From: Phycisphaeraceae bacterium
Lineage (GTDB): Bacteria; Planctomycetota; Phycisphaerae; Phycisphaerales; UBA1924
Assembly (NCBI GenBank): GCA_019636535.1
Contig: JAHBXK010000001.1
Location: 248,001-312,000 of the forward strand
Reading direction: 5' to 3'
Length of the DNA: 64,000 nucleotides
Shown here: one piece after another, positions 35,796 to 48,018 of the stretch
Layout of the letters: every line of letters starts with the position of its first letter
How positions within the stretch are numbered: position 1 is the stretch's first letter
Translations under genes and position numbers: made by a program
Notes under the pieces: model-generated
What the model saw: only the letters and a program-made list of their open reading frames with translations
Database searches by the model: none
What the model was told of the DNA's origin: nothing

Positions 35796-37736
35796 TCAAC
35801 CCATACTCATGGTCATCAGGAACTCGGCGTTCGTCTTGACCTTCCCCAGCCGGCTCTTCATCAGTTCCATCGCCTCGACGACGTTCATGTCGCTCAGGAC
35901 CTTGCGCAGCCGGTAGACCAGTTCCAGCTCCTTCTTGTCCATCAGCAGTTCTTCGCGACGCGTACCCGAGGCCGCAACGTCGATCGCCGGCCAGATCCGC
36001 TTCTCCACCAACTTGCGGTCGAGGTGAAGTTCGCTGTTGCCCGTGCCCTTGAACTCCTCGAAGATGACCTCGTCCATCTTCGAGCCCGTATCGACCAGCG
36101 CGGTGCCGATGATCGTCAGGCTCCCGCCGTTCTCGATCGCGCGTGCCGCGCCAAAGAACTTCTTGGGCCGCTGCAACGCGTTGGAATCGAGACCACCGGT
36201 CATGATCTTGCCCGAGTGCGGCATCTCCGAGTTGTAAGCGCGAGCCATGCGCGTGATCGAGTCGAGCAGAATGACCACGTCCTGGCCGTACTCGACCATT
36301 CGTTTGGCCTTCTCGATGACCATCTCGCAAACCTGTACGTGTCGGTGCGACTGCTCGTCGAACGTGCTCGCAACGACCTCGATGTTCGGCCCGGTGCAGT
36401 TGCGGCGGAAGTCGGTCACTTCCTCGGGCCGCTCGTCAACAAGCAGCACGATGATCTTGACATCCGGGAAGTTCGTGCTGATCGCCTTGGTCATCTTCTG
36501 CATCAGCACCGTCTTGCCCGTGCGAGGCGGCGCAACGATCAACGCCCGCTGCCCCTTGCCCAGCGGCGCAACCAGATCGACGATCCGCATCTCGATCTCG
36601 TTCGGCGAGGTTTCAAGGATGAACCGCTCCTCGGGGTGCAGCGGCGTCAGGTCCTCGAAGTTCGACAGGCTGTGAATCTTGGAAGGCGGCTGGCCGTTGA
36701 CCTCGTCAACTCGCAACAGCGCGAAGTACTTCTCCGCCTCCTTCGGCGGACGGATCAGACCTCGAACAATCATGCCCTTCTTCAGGCCGTGCCGCCGGAC
36801 CATCGTCGGCGAAACATAGATGTCGTCAGGGCCGGAAAGATAACTCTGCACGGGCGAACGAAGGAACCCGAACTTGTCGGGCATGATCTCGAGCGTCCCC
36901 TCTCCCACCATCAGGCCCTGGCTGGCCGCCTTGGCCTTGAGAATCTTGAACACCAGTTCCTGCTTCGGAATCTGGTGGAAGTCCTCCAGACCCGCCTCCT
37001 CGGCGACCTGGTGCAACTTCTCAATGTCCATCTTCTGCAGCGCGGAAATCGTCAAACCGCTCTTGGCGGCCTCGATCGCCCCCTTGGCGACCACTTTCTC
37101 CAACTCGGCCGCTTCTCGTTCCAATTCTTCATCCGACGGCAGCACAAAGTCGGAGGGACGCGACCCCCAGTTTCCACCGCCCCCTCCTCCCCCACCACCG
37201 CCACCGCCACCAAAGTCGCCGCCTCCGCCGCCGCGTCGCTTCTTCTTGCGCTTCCGACGGCCTGACCGATCCCCAAATCCGTCTTGGCCCCCGCCGCCAC
37301 CTCCACCCGAGTACCCGAAGTCGCGCCGAGGTTCTGCGAAGGTCCGACCACCGGCCTGCCCCCCCCCTCCACCCCCTCCCGGCTGACCGCCGCCGCTACC
37401 CCCACTCCCGCCGCCAGAGCCGTTTGCAGGCCCCGAGCCGCCGCCCGTTCGCTCTCCTTGCGAAGAACCCGATCCCGCCGAATCCGACCGCACCGGTCGA
37501 TCGACCTTGGGGCCGTTTGCCGCCGGGGTAGCCTCAGGCCGAGTCGATTCCTGACCCTCGCTCCGTACCGGTGGCCGCGTGGAAGGCCGCTCCGGAGGAG
37601 CGGTCGCAACCGACGCCGAAACCGGACCCGAGTCGGATGACGCTGCACTCTTGCTGCGTCCGGATCGCTGCGTCACGCGCCCCCGCCCTTCCTTGGTCTC
37701 AGATTTGCGCTCTTGCGACACCGTTTGCTTGGCCAT
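35796..37736 (-). CDS. rho: Transcription termination factor Rho with a long Gly-rich N-terminal extension
   Basis: Hexameric RNA-dependent ATPase that ends transcription. The conserved part starts at about residue 205: an N-terminal helical domain ([23 protein letters not shown]), the RNA-binding cold-shock-like domain ([16 protein letters not shown]), and the RecA core with P-loop [15 protein letters not shown], Walker [17 protein letters not shown] and [22 protein letters not shown]. Before it lies a 200-residue extension: Ser/Lys/Arg-rich first, then long Gly runs (about 100-200) with a basic [10 protein letters not shown] patch. Inserted regions like this occur in Rho of other high-GC phyla and may aid RNA binding or phase separation. 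At 646 residues it is much longer than E. coli Rho (419). Confidence 0.95.
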   Translation of the reverse strand: MAKQTVSQERKSETKEGRGRVTQRSGRSKSAASSDSGPVSASVATAPPERPSTRPPVRSEGQESTRPEATPAANGPKVDRPVRSDSAGSGSSQGERTGGGSGPANGSGGGSGGSGGGQPGGGGGGGQAGGRTFAEPRRDFGYSGGGGGGGQDGFGDRSGRRKRKKKRRGGGGGDFGGGGGGGGGGGGGNWGSRPSDFVLPSDEELEREAAELEKVVAKGAIEAAKSGLTISALQKMDIEKLHQVAEEAGLEDFHQIPKQELVFKILKAKAASQGLMVGEGTLEIMPDKFGFLRSPVQSYLSGPDDIYVSPTMVRRHGLKKGMIVRGLIRPPKEAEKYFALLRVDEVNGQPPSKIHSLSNFEDLTPLHPEERFILETSPNEIEMRIVDLVAPLGKGQRALIVAPPRTGKTVLMQKMTKAISTNFPDVKIIVLLVDERPEEVTDFRRNCTGPNIEVVASTFDEQSHRHVQVCEMVIEKAKRMVEYGQDVVILLDSITRMARAYNSEMPHSGKIMTGGLDSNALQRPKKFFGAARAIENGGSLTIIGTALVDTGSKMDEVIFEEFKGTGNSELHLDRKLVEKRIWPAIDVAASGTRREELLMDKKELELVYRLRKVLSDMNVVEAMELMKSRLGKVKTNAEFLMTMSMG

Positions 37737-38049
37737 GGAATCACTCGTTTGGGACTGGAATGGGTACTGAGCCGAGAATCAACTCGCCGCTCGGTCGGCC
37801 TTGGTAACACCGCACGCGTCCGCAGAACTGGCGGCACATGGTCTGACCTGCAACCAAACAAGCGTCATCGAACGTCTCGACTGCGGCGTCAGATCAGAAA
37901 AAGGCATTGTGAGTTTGGGGAGACATGCCAAAGGCCGCAGCCGGAGCGTGCCGACGGGCAGGCAAAACCACAATGCGTGCGGCTGTCACGGGGAACCCTC
38001 CCCCCCCGCGATTCAGAACTTACGAAACAAGTATACACCATTTGCAGCG
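37737..38049 (-). promoter_or_regulatory. Leader and promoter region of rho
   Basis: A 313-base stretch without a plausible gene. On the minus strand it contains TATACT (plus 38030-38035), a good -10 match, but the nearest TTGACG (38048-38053) is only 12 bases away, so a normal -35 is missing. If this -10 is used, the rho transcript has a leader of nearly 300 bases, long enough for autoregulation. A run of eight or more C on the plus strand lies at about 37999-38007. Confidence 0.35.
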
Positions 38050-39273
38050 TCAAGGGGAGCCCGGCGTGCGTAAGCATGCAGCCCGGTCGAGCGTGCGCAT
38101 CGCATGGGCGATCCTCTCGGCCTGCCGCTCAAGTGGTTCCGCCCCCGGCCCGTTATCGATCACAAACCGACAGGCAGCGAGCTTTCGTTCGAGCGGCCAT
38201 TGCGCTCCCTCCCGCCGCTCCAATTCCGTCTCGTCCCAACCCCGCGAGCGGGCCACCCGGGCGAGTCGCTCGGGCCTCGGACACTCTACAAATGCGACAG
38301 CATCGCACTCTCTGTCGACGCCCGCTTCAAACAACAACGGCGCGTCAACGACCACGCCGCAAGCGCCCTGTGCCAGCGCAGCCTCGGCCATCGTGGCACG
38401 ATCCGACCGAACGATCGGGTGAATCAACTCCTCCAGTCTTCGGCGCTGTTCAGGATCGGCGAACACGATCGCTGCCACCCTCTTCCGATCGATCCGTGGC
38501 TTCCTGCCGGCAGGTTCCTCACCGGCCTGTCCTCCGTTCGGGCCCTCGGCGGCAGACTCGCAAAGCACTTCCCGCCCCCACCACTCGATCAACTTGGCTT
38601 GAACCTCGGACCGATCGAGCGCATCACGGGCCAGCGCATCGGAATCGATCACGCGCCAACCGAGCCCCGCAAACACTCTCGCGACGTGCGACTTGCCCGA
38701 CCCGACTCCCCCTGCCAAGCCGAGAACCGGAAGCCTGCGTTGATCGCCCGCATCGCGATGCTCGAGCGCTGCCGCGCAGCGAATCAGCGCCAATCGCTCG
38801 TGCGGTCGTCCAACTGAGCGCCAGACCACGTCGTAGCCGCCCCCCGAAGCGGGTGTCGCGACACCGATCGTGCCCACACCCAGCAACCGCTCGAGGAATG
38901 AGCGAGTCATTGCCACATGCTCGATCGAAGTCAGTCTCGCTTCCAGCGTCAGTCGCCTGACCACGCCCATCGAAGCGCTGATCCGTTCACGATCGAGCGT
39001 GTACCGCGTGCTGAGCCACTGAAGCACGGAAACAAGGAGCACGCACGCAAGGGCGCCGATCAGCGCCGCGATCGGCCGATCGGCCCTCGCCGGCTCGATC
39101 AAAAACCCCCTCAGCCACAAAGTTGTCAAAGTGACAAAGACCAGAATCACCAGCATCCACCACGGACGAATCAACACCATCGCCGGCGAAGGGCGAATGC
39201 TGAGCGTTCGGATTGTCCGGCTTCCCTGCGTAGGCAAAGTCGCTCCGTCAGTCGCCACCGACGCGATGTTCAA
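38050..39273 (-). CDS. coaE: Fusion of a membrane bPH_2 (DUF304) domain to dephospho-CoA kinase CoaE
   Basis: The C-terminal half is CoaE, which phosphorylates dephospho-CoA in the last step of CoA synthesis: P-loop PVLGLAGGVGSGKSHVARVF, VIDSDALARDAL, LEELIHPIV, VVVDAPLLFEAGVDRECDAV. The N-terminal half has two hydrophobic helices (MVLIRPWWMLVILVFVTLT and PIAALIGALACVLLVSVLQ) and a bacterial PH-like domain (YTLDRERISASMGVVRRLTL, RLLGVGTIGVATP). Both lie in one uninterrupted frame with no stop or convincing internal start. TTG 39273 follows GGGAG closely; GTG 39258 is an alternative; ATG 39333 would overlap hpt by 50 bases. About 407 residues, twice a normal CoaE. The fusion implies a membrane-bound kinase. 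Confidence 0.85.
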   Translation of the reverse strand: MNIASVATDGATLPTQGSRTIRTLSIRPSPAMVLIRPWWMLVILVFVTLTTLWLRGFLIEPARADRPIAALIGALACVLLVSVLQWLSTRYTLDRERISASMGVVRRLTLEARLTSIEHVAMTRSFLERLLGVGTIGVATPASGGGYDVVWRSVGRPHERLALIRCAAALEHRDAGDQRRLPVLGLAGGVGSGKSHVARVFAGLGWRVIDSDALARDALDRSEVQAKLIEWWGREVLCESAAEGPNGGQAGEEPAGRKPRIDRKRVAAIVFADPEQRRRLEELIHPIVRSDRATMAEAALAQGACGVVVDAPLLFEAGVDRECDAVAFVECPRPERLARVARSRGWDETELERREGAQWPLERKLAACRFVIDNGPGAEPLERQAERIAHAMRTLDRAACLRTPGSP

Positions 39274-39283
39274 CCGCTCCCGT

Positions 39284-39862
39284 TCACGTCCCCATGACCG
39301 CCACGTGCGGAAGGTTGCGAAACAAGCCGTCATAGTCCAGACCGTAACCGATCACGAACTCGTCCTCGATATCGAACCCTGCGTACTCGACCTCGACTTC
39401 TTCATCTCGACCGCCCGGCTTGTGCTTTCGCAACAACACCGCCAGGCGGAGAGAGGCCGGATTCTGCGCCGCGATCATCCGCTTGAGCAGGCCGAGCGTT
39501 CTCCCCGAGTCGAGTATGTCGTCAACGAGCAGAACGTGCGCACCGCCCAGATCGGTCGGAATTCCGCCGTGGATGTTGGCGCCTTGAGAAGCCGTGGCCG
39601 AGCCGGGATAGCTCGACACCGTCACGGGACGGATGCTCATCTGCAGCGGAATGTGCCGGATCAGATCGGCCACGAACACCAACGCACCGGTCAGCACCGG
39701 GATCAGCACCAGGCGACCGCTCTCCGAAGCTCCTGCCTGCTTCCCAACCCCGGCTCCTCTTGCGCCGTTCAAGTCGGTGGTGATCTGAGCCCCCAGCTCC
39801 TCAATCCGGGAGGCGATCCTGTTCGTCGGGATCAGCACGCGGTGTTCGCCAAGCGTGTTCAT
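39284..39862 (-). CDS. hpt: Hypoxanthine phosphoribosyltransferase
   Basis: Purine salvage enzyme making IMP or GMP from the free base and PRPP. Visible motifs are LIPTNRIASRIEELGAQIT, LVLIPVLTGALVFVADLIR, and the PRPP loop VLLVDDILDSGRTLGL, with a late LDYDGLFRNLPHVAV characteristic of HPRT. The open frame extends to 40132, but it then translates the tRNA-Met gene; the real start is ATG 39862 or GTG 39868, the latter with GAGGGG 9 bases upstream. The product has 192 residues and fits the family. The gene follows the tRNA by 131 bases on the same strand, so it may be read from the tRNA promoter. Confidence 0.93.
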   Translation of the reverse strand: MNTLGEHRVLIPTNRIASRIEELGAQITTDLNGARGAGVGKQAGASESGRLVLIPVLTGALVFVADLIRHIPLQMSIRPVTVSSYPGSATASQGANIHGGIPTDLGGAHVLLVDDILDSGRTLGLLKRMIAAQNPASLRLAVLLRKHKPGGRDEEVEVEYAGFDIEDEFVIGYGLDYDGLFRNLPHVAVMGT

Positions 39863-39993
39863 CCGCACATCGTACAGCCCCTCGGCGATCAGACCGCCGC
39901 CGACACCTGTTTGGGGGTCAACTCTCGACTCAACACACTCTGGCCATCCTCCCAAAAAGCGAAACAGGCCGGCAATCGCCAGCCTGATCAAAG

Positions 39994-40068
39994 TGCCGAG
40001 GGGCGGACTCGAACCGCCGACCTCCGGGTTATGAATCCAGCGCTCTAAACCAGCTGAGCTACCTCGGC
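39994..40068 (-). tRNA. tRNA-Met (CAT anticodon), elongator type
   Basis: A 75-base cloverleaf. The acceptor stem is GCCGAGG at the 5' end with CCTCGGC at the 3' end, the D arm is GCTC...GAGC, the anticodon loop is TTCATAA, and the T arm is GGCGG-TTCGAGT-CCGCC. CCA is not encoded. The anticodon stem has one A-C mismatch next to the loop. The first acceptor pair is G-C, arguing against an initiator; a tRNA-Ile with lysidine-modified CAT cannot be fully excluded. Confidence 0.93.
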
Positions 40069-40077
40069 GTGCCGACG

Positions 40078-40106
40078 ATTCTAGGTACCGGGCTCCCCCC
40101 CGCCAA
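40078..40106 (-). promoter_or_regulatory. Sigma-70-type promoter of the tRNA-Met gene
   Basis: On the minus strand, TTGGCG (plus 40101-40106) and TAGAAT (plus 40078-40083) are separated by exactly 17 bases, and the tRNA 5' end lies about 10 bases further on. Both boxes match the consensus in four and five of six positions. This is the clearest promoter in the window. Confidence 0.7.
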
Positions 40107-40118
40107 GACCGAAACGAG

Positions 40119-40454
40119 TCAATCGACCCCATCGGCTCGCGACACGCGCGCTTCCTGTCCCGAACGATCCGCCGGGGGCTGGATGTTCACCCCCCCACTC
40201 TCCGCTGGCGGCAGCGACGACGATGCCCCGGAACTGCTCTTGGCGGAAACCTGCGAGTGCACGGATTGTCGGGTCGAGGCTGTTTCCACCTCTTCCTCGA
40301 TCCCCTTGATCCCCTTCTTGAACTCGACGATCCCCCGACCCAAACTACGACCCACTTCGGGTAAACGCCTGCCGAACAAAAGCAGGGCAACCAGGATAAT
40401 CGCGCCAATCTCGAGTGGCGACAGATTTCCAATAAACCCCAACTGGGTAAACAT
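40119..40454 (-). CDS. tatA: Twin-arginine translocase subunit TatA/TatE
   Basis: Pore-forming subunit of the Tat pathway, exporting folded proteins. The short N-terminal transmembrane helix (LSPLEIGAIILVALLLF) is followed by the hinge GRRLPEVGRSLGRGIVEFKKG and an amphipathic helix, then a disordered Ser/Pro-rich tail of about 60 residues. The FGRRLPEVGRSLG phrase is diagnostic. The product has 111 residues; the tail is longer than in E. coli TatA. TatC is not in the window. Confidence 0.93.
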   Translation of the reverse strand: MFTQLGFIGNLSPLEIGAIILVALLLFGRRLPEVGRSLGRGIVEFKKGIKGIEEEVETASTRQSVHSQVSAKSSSGASSSLPPAESGGVNIQPPADRSGQEARVSRADGVD

Positions 40455-40573
40455 GAACGCGTCCTTGCCCTGCGGGCGTTGTTGTCATTCAAGCCCCAAG
40501 CAACCCCACAGTCAACGCGGGCAGGGGATCCTGATTGCCCTTCCAATCGGCCGGAATGGTCCCCCCGCCTCGA

Positions 40574-43998
<3,425 letters not shown>

Positions 43999-44063
43999 GC
44001 ACCTCCCGCCCGCATTCGACCGATAGGCACGCCCGTCACCTCAGTTCTTCTCGCAACACAGCC

Positions 44064-44654
44064 ATGCAGAACATCGAGTACAAGGCCGAACTCCGGGACA
44101 CCGATCTGGCCCGCGCACTCTGCGGTTCGTTCGCCGCGCATCCCGTTTCGGTGCTCGAGCAGATCGACACCTACTACCGAGTTCCCGATGCCAAGCTCAA
44201 GCGCCGTGAGTGTGTCGGCTACGAGCCCGAGTGGATCTTCTACAGCCGGCCGAACCGCCTGCAACCCAAACTCAGCAACTTCACCATCTACTCCGATGCC
44301 CAGGCTCGCATGCGCTTCGGCACCCAGCCGCTCCCGGTGCGTTGCATCATCCGCAAGAAGCGAGAACTCTACATGACCACGTCCGGCGTGCGGATCCACC
44401 TCGACGAGGTTGAGGGGATCGGCGCGTTCATCGAGTTCGAGGCCCTGATCTGCCCCGAGCGCAACCTCGGAGAGTGCCACCGCGAAATCGAACGACTCAA
44501 GCGCGCCTTCGCGCCCGCGATGGGTGAGCCGATCTCTTCAGGCTACGCCGACCTGTGCGACGAAGACTCTGCTCCAACCGCCGATTCGTCATCGCGACCG
44601 ACACAAGCAGAGCCGCCCGCCTCGAGCGACGGAGCCGATGCGCCCTGCGAGTGA
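44064..44654 (+). CDS. CYTH domain protein (CyaB-like)
   Basis: A predicted triphosphate-binding tunnel enzyme related to class IV adenylate cyclases, thiamine triphosphatases and CHAD-associated phosphatases. Characteristic blocks are the N-terminal IEYKAEL (an ExExK-like signature), QIDTYYRVPDAKLKRR, CIIRKKREL, and RIHLDEVEGIGAFIEFEAL, with alternating charged residues that line the tunnel. The last 35 residues are a Ser/Pro-rich tail. The product has 196 residues; the start is ATG 44064. It follows ligA by 65 bases. The substrate cannot be told from sequence; inorganic triphosphate is the commonest for such proteins. Confidence 0.85.
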   Translation: MQNIEYKAELRDTDLARALCGSFAAHPVSVLEQIDTYYRVPDAKLKRRECVGYEPEWIFYSRPNRLQPKLSNFTIYSDAQARMRFGTQPLPVRCIIRKKRELYMTTSGVRIHLDEVEGIGAFIEFEALICPERNLGECHREIERLKRAFAPAMGEPISSGYADLCDEDSAPTADSSSRPTQAEPPASSDGADAPCE

Positions 44655-44715
44655 GTGTTCGTATCACGCAACGCTCAGCGCACTGAATCGAGCGGTCGCC
44701 CCGATCACATCCCGC

Positions 44716-45606
44716 TCAGAAACCAGCATCACCCGCCGCCAATTGCGCGGCACCCCGAGCGGCGTGGAACTCGTCATCCCCAACCTCCAGCCGCCAGCCC
44801 GGCCTTGCGAGGCCCGTCAGGCCATCCCGCACTCGCGCGTCCAGATCGTGGAGCAGCGGCCTGAGCGCCAACCCAACACCGCCCAAGAGCACCACACGGT
44901 CCGGACGGTAGATCGCATGCCCAACACGGATCGCCCGAGCGAGCGCTTCCAGCGGAGCCGAATCAACGCGCAATCGACCGATCCACTCCGCGGGGTTTGT
45001 TCCCAGTCTCGCAGCAAGAGCTCTCGCACCGATGTACGCCTCCAGCCCGCCCCGCCCGCCGTCCGGCCCGACCGGCCTTCGATCCGCCTCGGTCTCGATC
45101 GAGACGTCTATCTGGCCGAAGTGCCCCGGCGAGTCCCCGGAGACTCGCAACGGACATCCGTCATCAAGCACGCAGGCGCCAACGCCCGTGCCCAGGGAGA
45201 GCGAAAGCACACGCCCCGTCCGACCGTGCGTTCTCACCCAATCCTCCGCCGCCGCGCGAGCATCGCTGACCACACGGCAACGAAACTCATCCCCGAACCG
45301 CGCGAGCGCACGCACCGACTCGGGCAAGAGACGATCGATCGGCACACCCTCCAACCCCGGCAGGTTGACCGACCGAACCACCGCCCGACGGTCGGGGTCA
45401 TACACGCCCGGTAGGCAGACACCGACCCCTCCGACCTCGTGCACGCTGCGATCAAGCCGCTCGACGGTCTCGGCCACCGATCTCGCGATTGCCCCGGCGT
45501 CGGGTCGGTCGTACACCGACGAGGCGCAGACCCACCACGCACCGTCTGCCTCGCCGACAGCGCATTTCACGCGAGTCCCACCGATGTCGACACCGAGCAA
45601 CGCCAT
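44716..45606 (-). CDS. ROK family sugar kinase
   Basis: An actin-fold hexokinase-like protein of the ROK family, 296 residues. The phosphate loop is LLGVDIGGTRVKCAVG; VGVGVCLPGVYD-type residues form the sugar-binding strand, SLSLGTGVGACVLDDG the second phosphate motif, and LGGVGLALRPLL the C-terminal adenosine motif. The region after GHFGQIDV lacks the CxCGxxGC zinc site of classical ROK members and reads GRGGLEAYIGARA instead, so it belongs to the zinc-free branch. No sugar transporter or regulator is adjacent, so the substrate is unknown. Confidence 0.85.
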   Translation of the reverse strand: MALLGVDIGGTRVKCAVGEADGAWWVCASSVYDRPDAGAIARSVAETVERLDRSVHEVGGVGVCLPGVYDPDRRAVVRSVNLPGLEGVPIDRLLPESVRALARFGDEFRCRVVSDARAAAEDWVRTHGRTGRVLSLSLGTGVGACVLDDGCPLRVSGDSPGHFGQIDVSIETEADRRPVGPDGGRGGLEAYIGARALAARLGTNPAEWIGRLRVDSAPLEALARAIRVGHAIYRPDRVVLLGGVGLALRPLLHDLDARVRDGLTGLARPGWRLEVGDDEFHAARGAAQLAAGDAGF

Positions 45607-45645
45607 ACCCGCAGCGTACCACGCCGCCGAGCCGTCGCGGAGCCA

Positions 45646-45664
45646 CGGACATCAACAATGTCCG
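45646..45664. terminator. Possible terminator hairpin after the dockerin gene
   Basis: CGGACAT at 45646-45652 pairs perfectly with ATGTCCG at 45658-45664 around a 5-base loop. It lies about 60 bases beyond the stop of the minus-strand dockerin gene and 40 bases before the ROK start on the same strand. No T-tract follows, so a terminator role is tentative. Confidence 0.35.
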
Positions 45665-45724
45665 ACGACCGGCAGGCCGCGCACAGAGCAGCAACAGCCC
45701 GCAATTCGCACTCGACCGCTCGCT

Positions 45725-47392
45725 TCAATTCGGAGGTGGGCAACCGCCGCCAAGCGCGGGACTCCACTGGCCGAGAAAGTCAAGCAAGTCGGCCAGATCA
45801 ACAACCCCGTCCCCATTCGCGTCTCCGTCCAGACACTCTCCGACTTGGCCCAGGTTCGTCCCCCAACCCGACAAGAAATCGAGCAGGTCCGCCAGATCGA
45901 TCACGCCGTCGGCGTTCATGTCCGCCATGCAGGGTCGGGTCAGTTGCTTGATCAAGAGCGCCTTGCCTATCTGTACGTCGAGTTCGTCCTTGAGATTCAC
46001 CACGACCAGCAGTTTCAAGTCCGGTGTCAGCGCTGCGTCATCGAAGAAGAAGTTGCGAATGAACACGTTGGGTTCGGCGATGCCATCGCCGTCCAGATCG
46101 ACCGGATCGTTCGAGCGAAGCACGACCGATCGACCGTTGAGCACCAGCACGCCGCTCAATCGCTCGTCGAACACGTCCGAAGCGCCGCCGACAATGTAGT
46201 CGCCCACGCCGTTGCCGATGCTCGTGAAGTACACCGCGGGCGTAAAGGGTCTGATCGACCAATGCTCGAAGTCGCAAGGCGTCAGCGGATCGCCGACCGT
46301 CGCGACAGTCGAGCCGTTGCGCGTCACCCAGTACTGATTGATCGCCGAGTTCACGCCGCGAACAAACCACGAGCCGTCCATGCCCATGTTGGTCTCGCCG
46401 ATCCCGCCCGACGAATGCGTCCCGATCGGGAAGTCGAACCCCGAGCCGGACAGGATCGAGCCTTCCTGCATGACAACCTCGCCATCGACCACGATCGCGC
46501 GGTCGCGGCTCGCATCCGTCGCCAGCGTGACACCCTCTACCCATCGCGTGCCATCGGCAGACCGGTAGTACCGCGTATCGCGCAGTTCGTTGATCACCGC
46601 GCCGGGATCATCAACCTGCCCGCCCGGCACCGTCTCGCCCTTCCTCGCAACCAGCGTCTCGCCGAACCAGATCGCCGTGTTCAGCGCGGTCGTCGTGCCG
46701 CCGAGTGTTGAATAGAACGAAACAACCCCGCCGTGCGTCATCGAGACGCTGTCGAGCGTCGCGCCGAACGTCACACCATCTCCGCCCAGGCCGAACGCCG
46801 GGCTGCCCTCCCGCGCCACGAGCGTAAATGCCGGCGGCTCTCCCGGCATCAACGGTCCCATCCGCACCACAACCTCGTCCGCACTCGTCACGTTCGACGT
46901 GTTGGCGCTAAACGCCACCTGCCCCGCGTTGTTCACCGACAGATTCCGGCGGATCGTCTCGAACACCTCGCCATTCACCCACGGCGGATCGCCGGGCGCT
47001 GGCTGCCCGGCGACGATCACCGCTCGCGTCGAGGCGAACGCCCCGGCGTTCCCCCCTGCGCCAAGCCCGGATGTTGGCCCGACCAGCAGGATGTTTCTCG
47101 AGGCCGAACCTGGACTCCCCGCAACCATCGCCCAGTGCGCCCCGTTCGGACTCACGTACGGTCGAACAAAGTTCGAAAAGTTCAGCGGACTCCCACCAAC
47201 CTCCACCGGCACGGCCAACGACGGATCACCGGCCAGATTCGAGAACAGCACGGTGGGCAACGACTGCGCCAACGACTCATGCGCCGACCCCCCAACGAGC
47301 ACAAACGCAGCCGACGCAAGGATCAAGCGCCCAACGCCGACTCTGGTGTTTTTCCGAGAGCCGCTCGACAACAACGATTGAATCGCACGCAT
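45725..47392 (-). CDS. Secreted protein with GC-type dockerin C-terminus
   Basis: A 555-residue exported protein. The signal peptide is RLILASAAFVLVGGSAHESLAQS. The body is beta-rich, with repeating Val/Gly/Asn/Asp strands such as NILLVGPTSGLG, AVIVAGQPAPGD and GDYIVGGASDVFDERL. The C-terminus holds two calcium-loop repeats with flanking cysteines, CMADMNADGVIDLADLLDFL and CLDGDANGDGVVDLADLLDF, ending GGGCPPPN. This is the GC-type dockerin arrangement known from Phycisphaerae, thought to act in anchoring rather than in a cellulosome. The body is clearly homologous to the gene at 55603, which has a different C-terminal anchor. It stands alone, with 53 bases to the acetyltransferase gene upstream. 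Confidence 0.85.
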   Translation of the reverse strand: MRAIQSLLSSGSRKNTRVGVGRLILASAAFVLVGGSAHESLAQSLPTVLFSNLAGDPSLAVPVEVGGSPLNFSNFVRPYVSPNGAHWAMVAGSPGSASRNILLVGPTSGLGAGGNAGAFASTRAVIVAGQPAPGDPPWVNGEVFETIRRNLSVNNAGQVAFSANTSNVTSADEVVVRMGPLMPGEPPAFTLVAREGSPAFGLGGDGVTFGATLDSVSMTHGGVVSFYSTLGGTTTALNTAIWFGETLVARKGETVPGGQVDDPGAVINELRDTRYYRSADGTRWVEGVTLATDASRDRAIVVDGEVVMQEGSILSGSGFDFPIGTHSSGGIGETNMGMDGSWFVRGVNSAINQYWVTRNGSTVATVGDPLTPCDFEHWSIRPFTPAVYFTSIGNGVGDYIVGGASDVFDERLSGVLVLNGRSVVLRSNDPVDLDGDGIAEPNVFIRNFFFDDAALTPDLKLLVVVNLKDELDVQIGKALLIKQLTRPCMADMNADGVIDLADLLDFLSGWGTNLGQVGECLDGDANGDGVVDLADLLDFLGQWSPALGGGCPPPN

Positions 47393-47445
47393 GGTCGCTC
47401 CTCTTCACAGACTCACTCGCCCCACCCAACCATCTCTTGGACCAG

Positions 47446-48018
47446 TCAAGTACGGAACCGAGCCCATGTCAGTTGCATGTGGACGTTGACATACGTTCGA
47501 CCGTCCGCCGTTCGCAGAGCCTCCGGCTCCAAGCCCCACGCGACGAAGCCCAATGACTCGTACAGCCGCTCCGCTGCGCTCGCCGCACCGTCCGACATCC
47601 GGCTCACGCTCAACTCAACAACCTCGATCGCCGGGCCCACCCACTCCTTCGCCGCCATGATCGCCGCCACGGTCACCGCCCGTCCCAACCCCCGCCCGCG
47701 TGCCTCGGGCCGTGTGTACACACCGTAGATCGAGGCGATGTGCCGCCGCTTCAACCGCGGCTCGCGCATCACGCCGCCAACGGCCAAAATCCTCCCCCCA
47801 CCCCCGACCTCTCGAACGCCGAACGTTGCTTGTTCTCTTTCAGACAACGACTTGCGGACGTTCTCCACGTCGCGCATGCGGTCGTCCTCCGGGCTCGAGG
47901 CAAACGCCCACGGCGACTCCGTGAGGCTGCTGCGCCGAAGGTCCATGAACGCATCGGCATCCTTCAACCCGAGCCGCACGACGGTCGCTGAACTGTCTGA
48001 TCGCATGCCCTTGCTCAC
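47446..48018 (-). CDS. GNAT family N-acetyltransferase
   Basis: Transfers an acetyl group from acetyl-CoA to an unknown amine. The fold shows VRLGLKDADAFMDLRRSSL, IASIYGVYTRPEARGRGLGRAVTVAAI with the CoA pyrophosphate loop (R-G-x-G-L-G), VVELSVSRMS and AERLYESLGFVAWG. The start is GTG 48018, which overlaps the upstream stop as GTGA; the frame further up belongs to the other gene. The product has 190 residues. Translational coupling to a polytopic membrane gene suggests a related role that I cannot define. Confidence 0.88.
   Translation of the reverse strand: MSKGMRSDSSATVVRLGLKDADAFMDLRRSSLTESPWAFASSPEDDRMRDVENVRKSLSEREQATFGVREVGGGGRILAVGGVMREPRLKRRHIASIYGVYTRPEARGRGLGRAVTVAAIMAAKEWVGPAIEVVELSVSRMSDGAASAAERLYESLGFVAWGLEPEALRTADGRTYVNVHMQLTWARFRT

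Noticed and set aside
35326-36330. Continuation of the long minus-strand frame upstream of the 875-residue protein
   Set aside because: This part is an alternate-frame shadow of rho and the small membrane gene; its translation is Arg/Gly-rich and unlike a protein. The GTGA overlap and signal peptide fix the start at 35325.
39863-40132. N-terminal extension of hpt
   Set aside because: The translated segment covers the tRNA-Met gene (it reads like the usual artefact of tRNA translation), so it is not coding.
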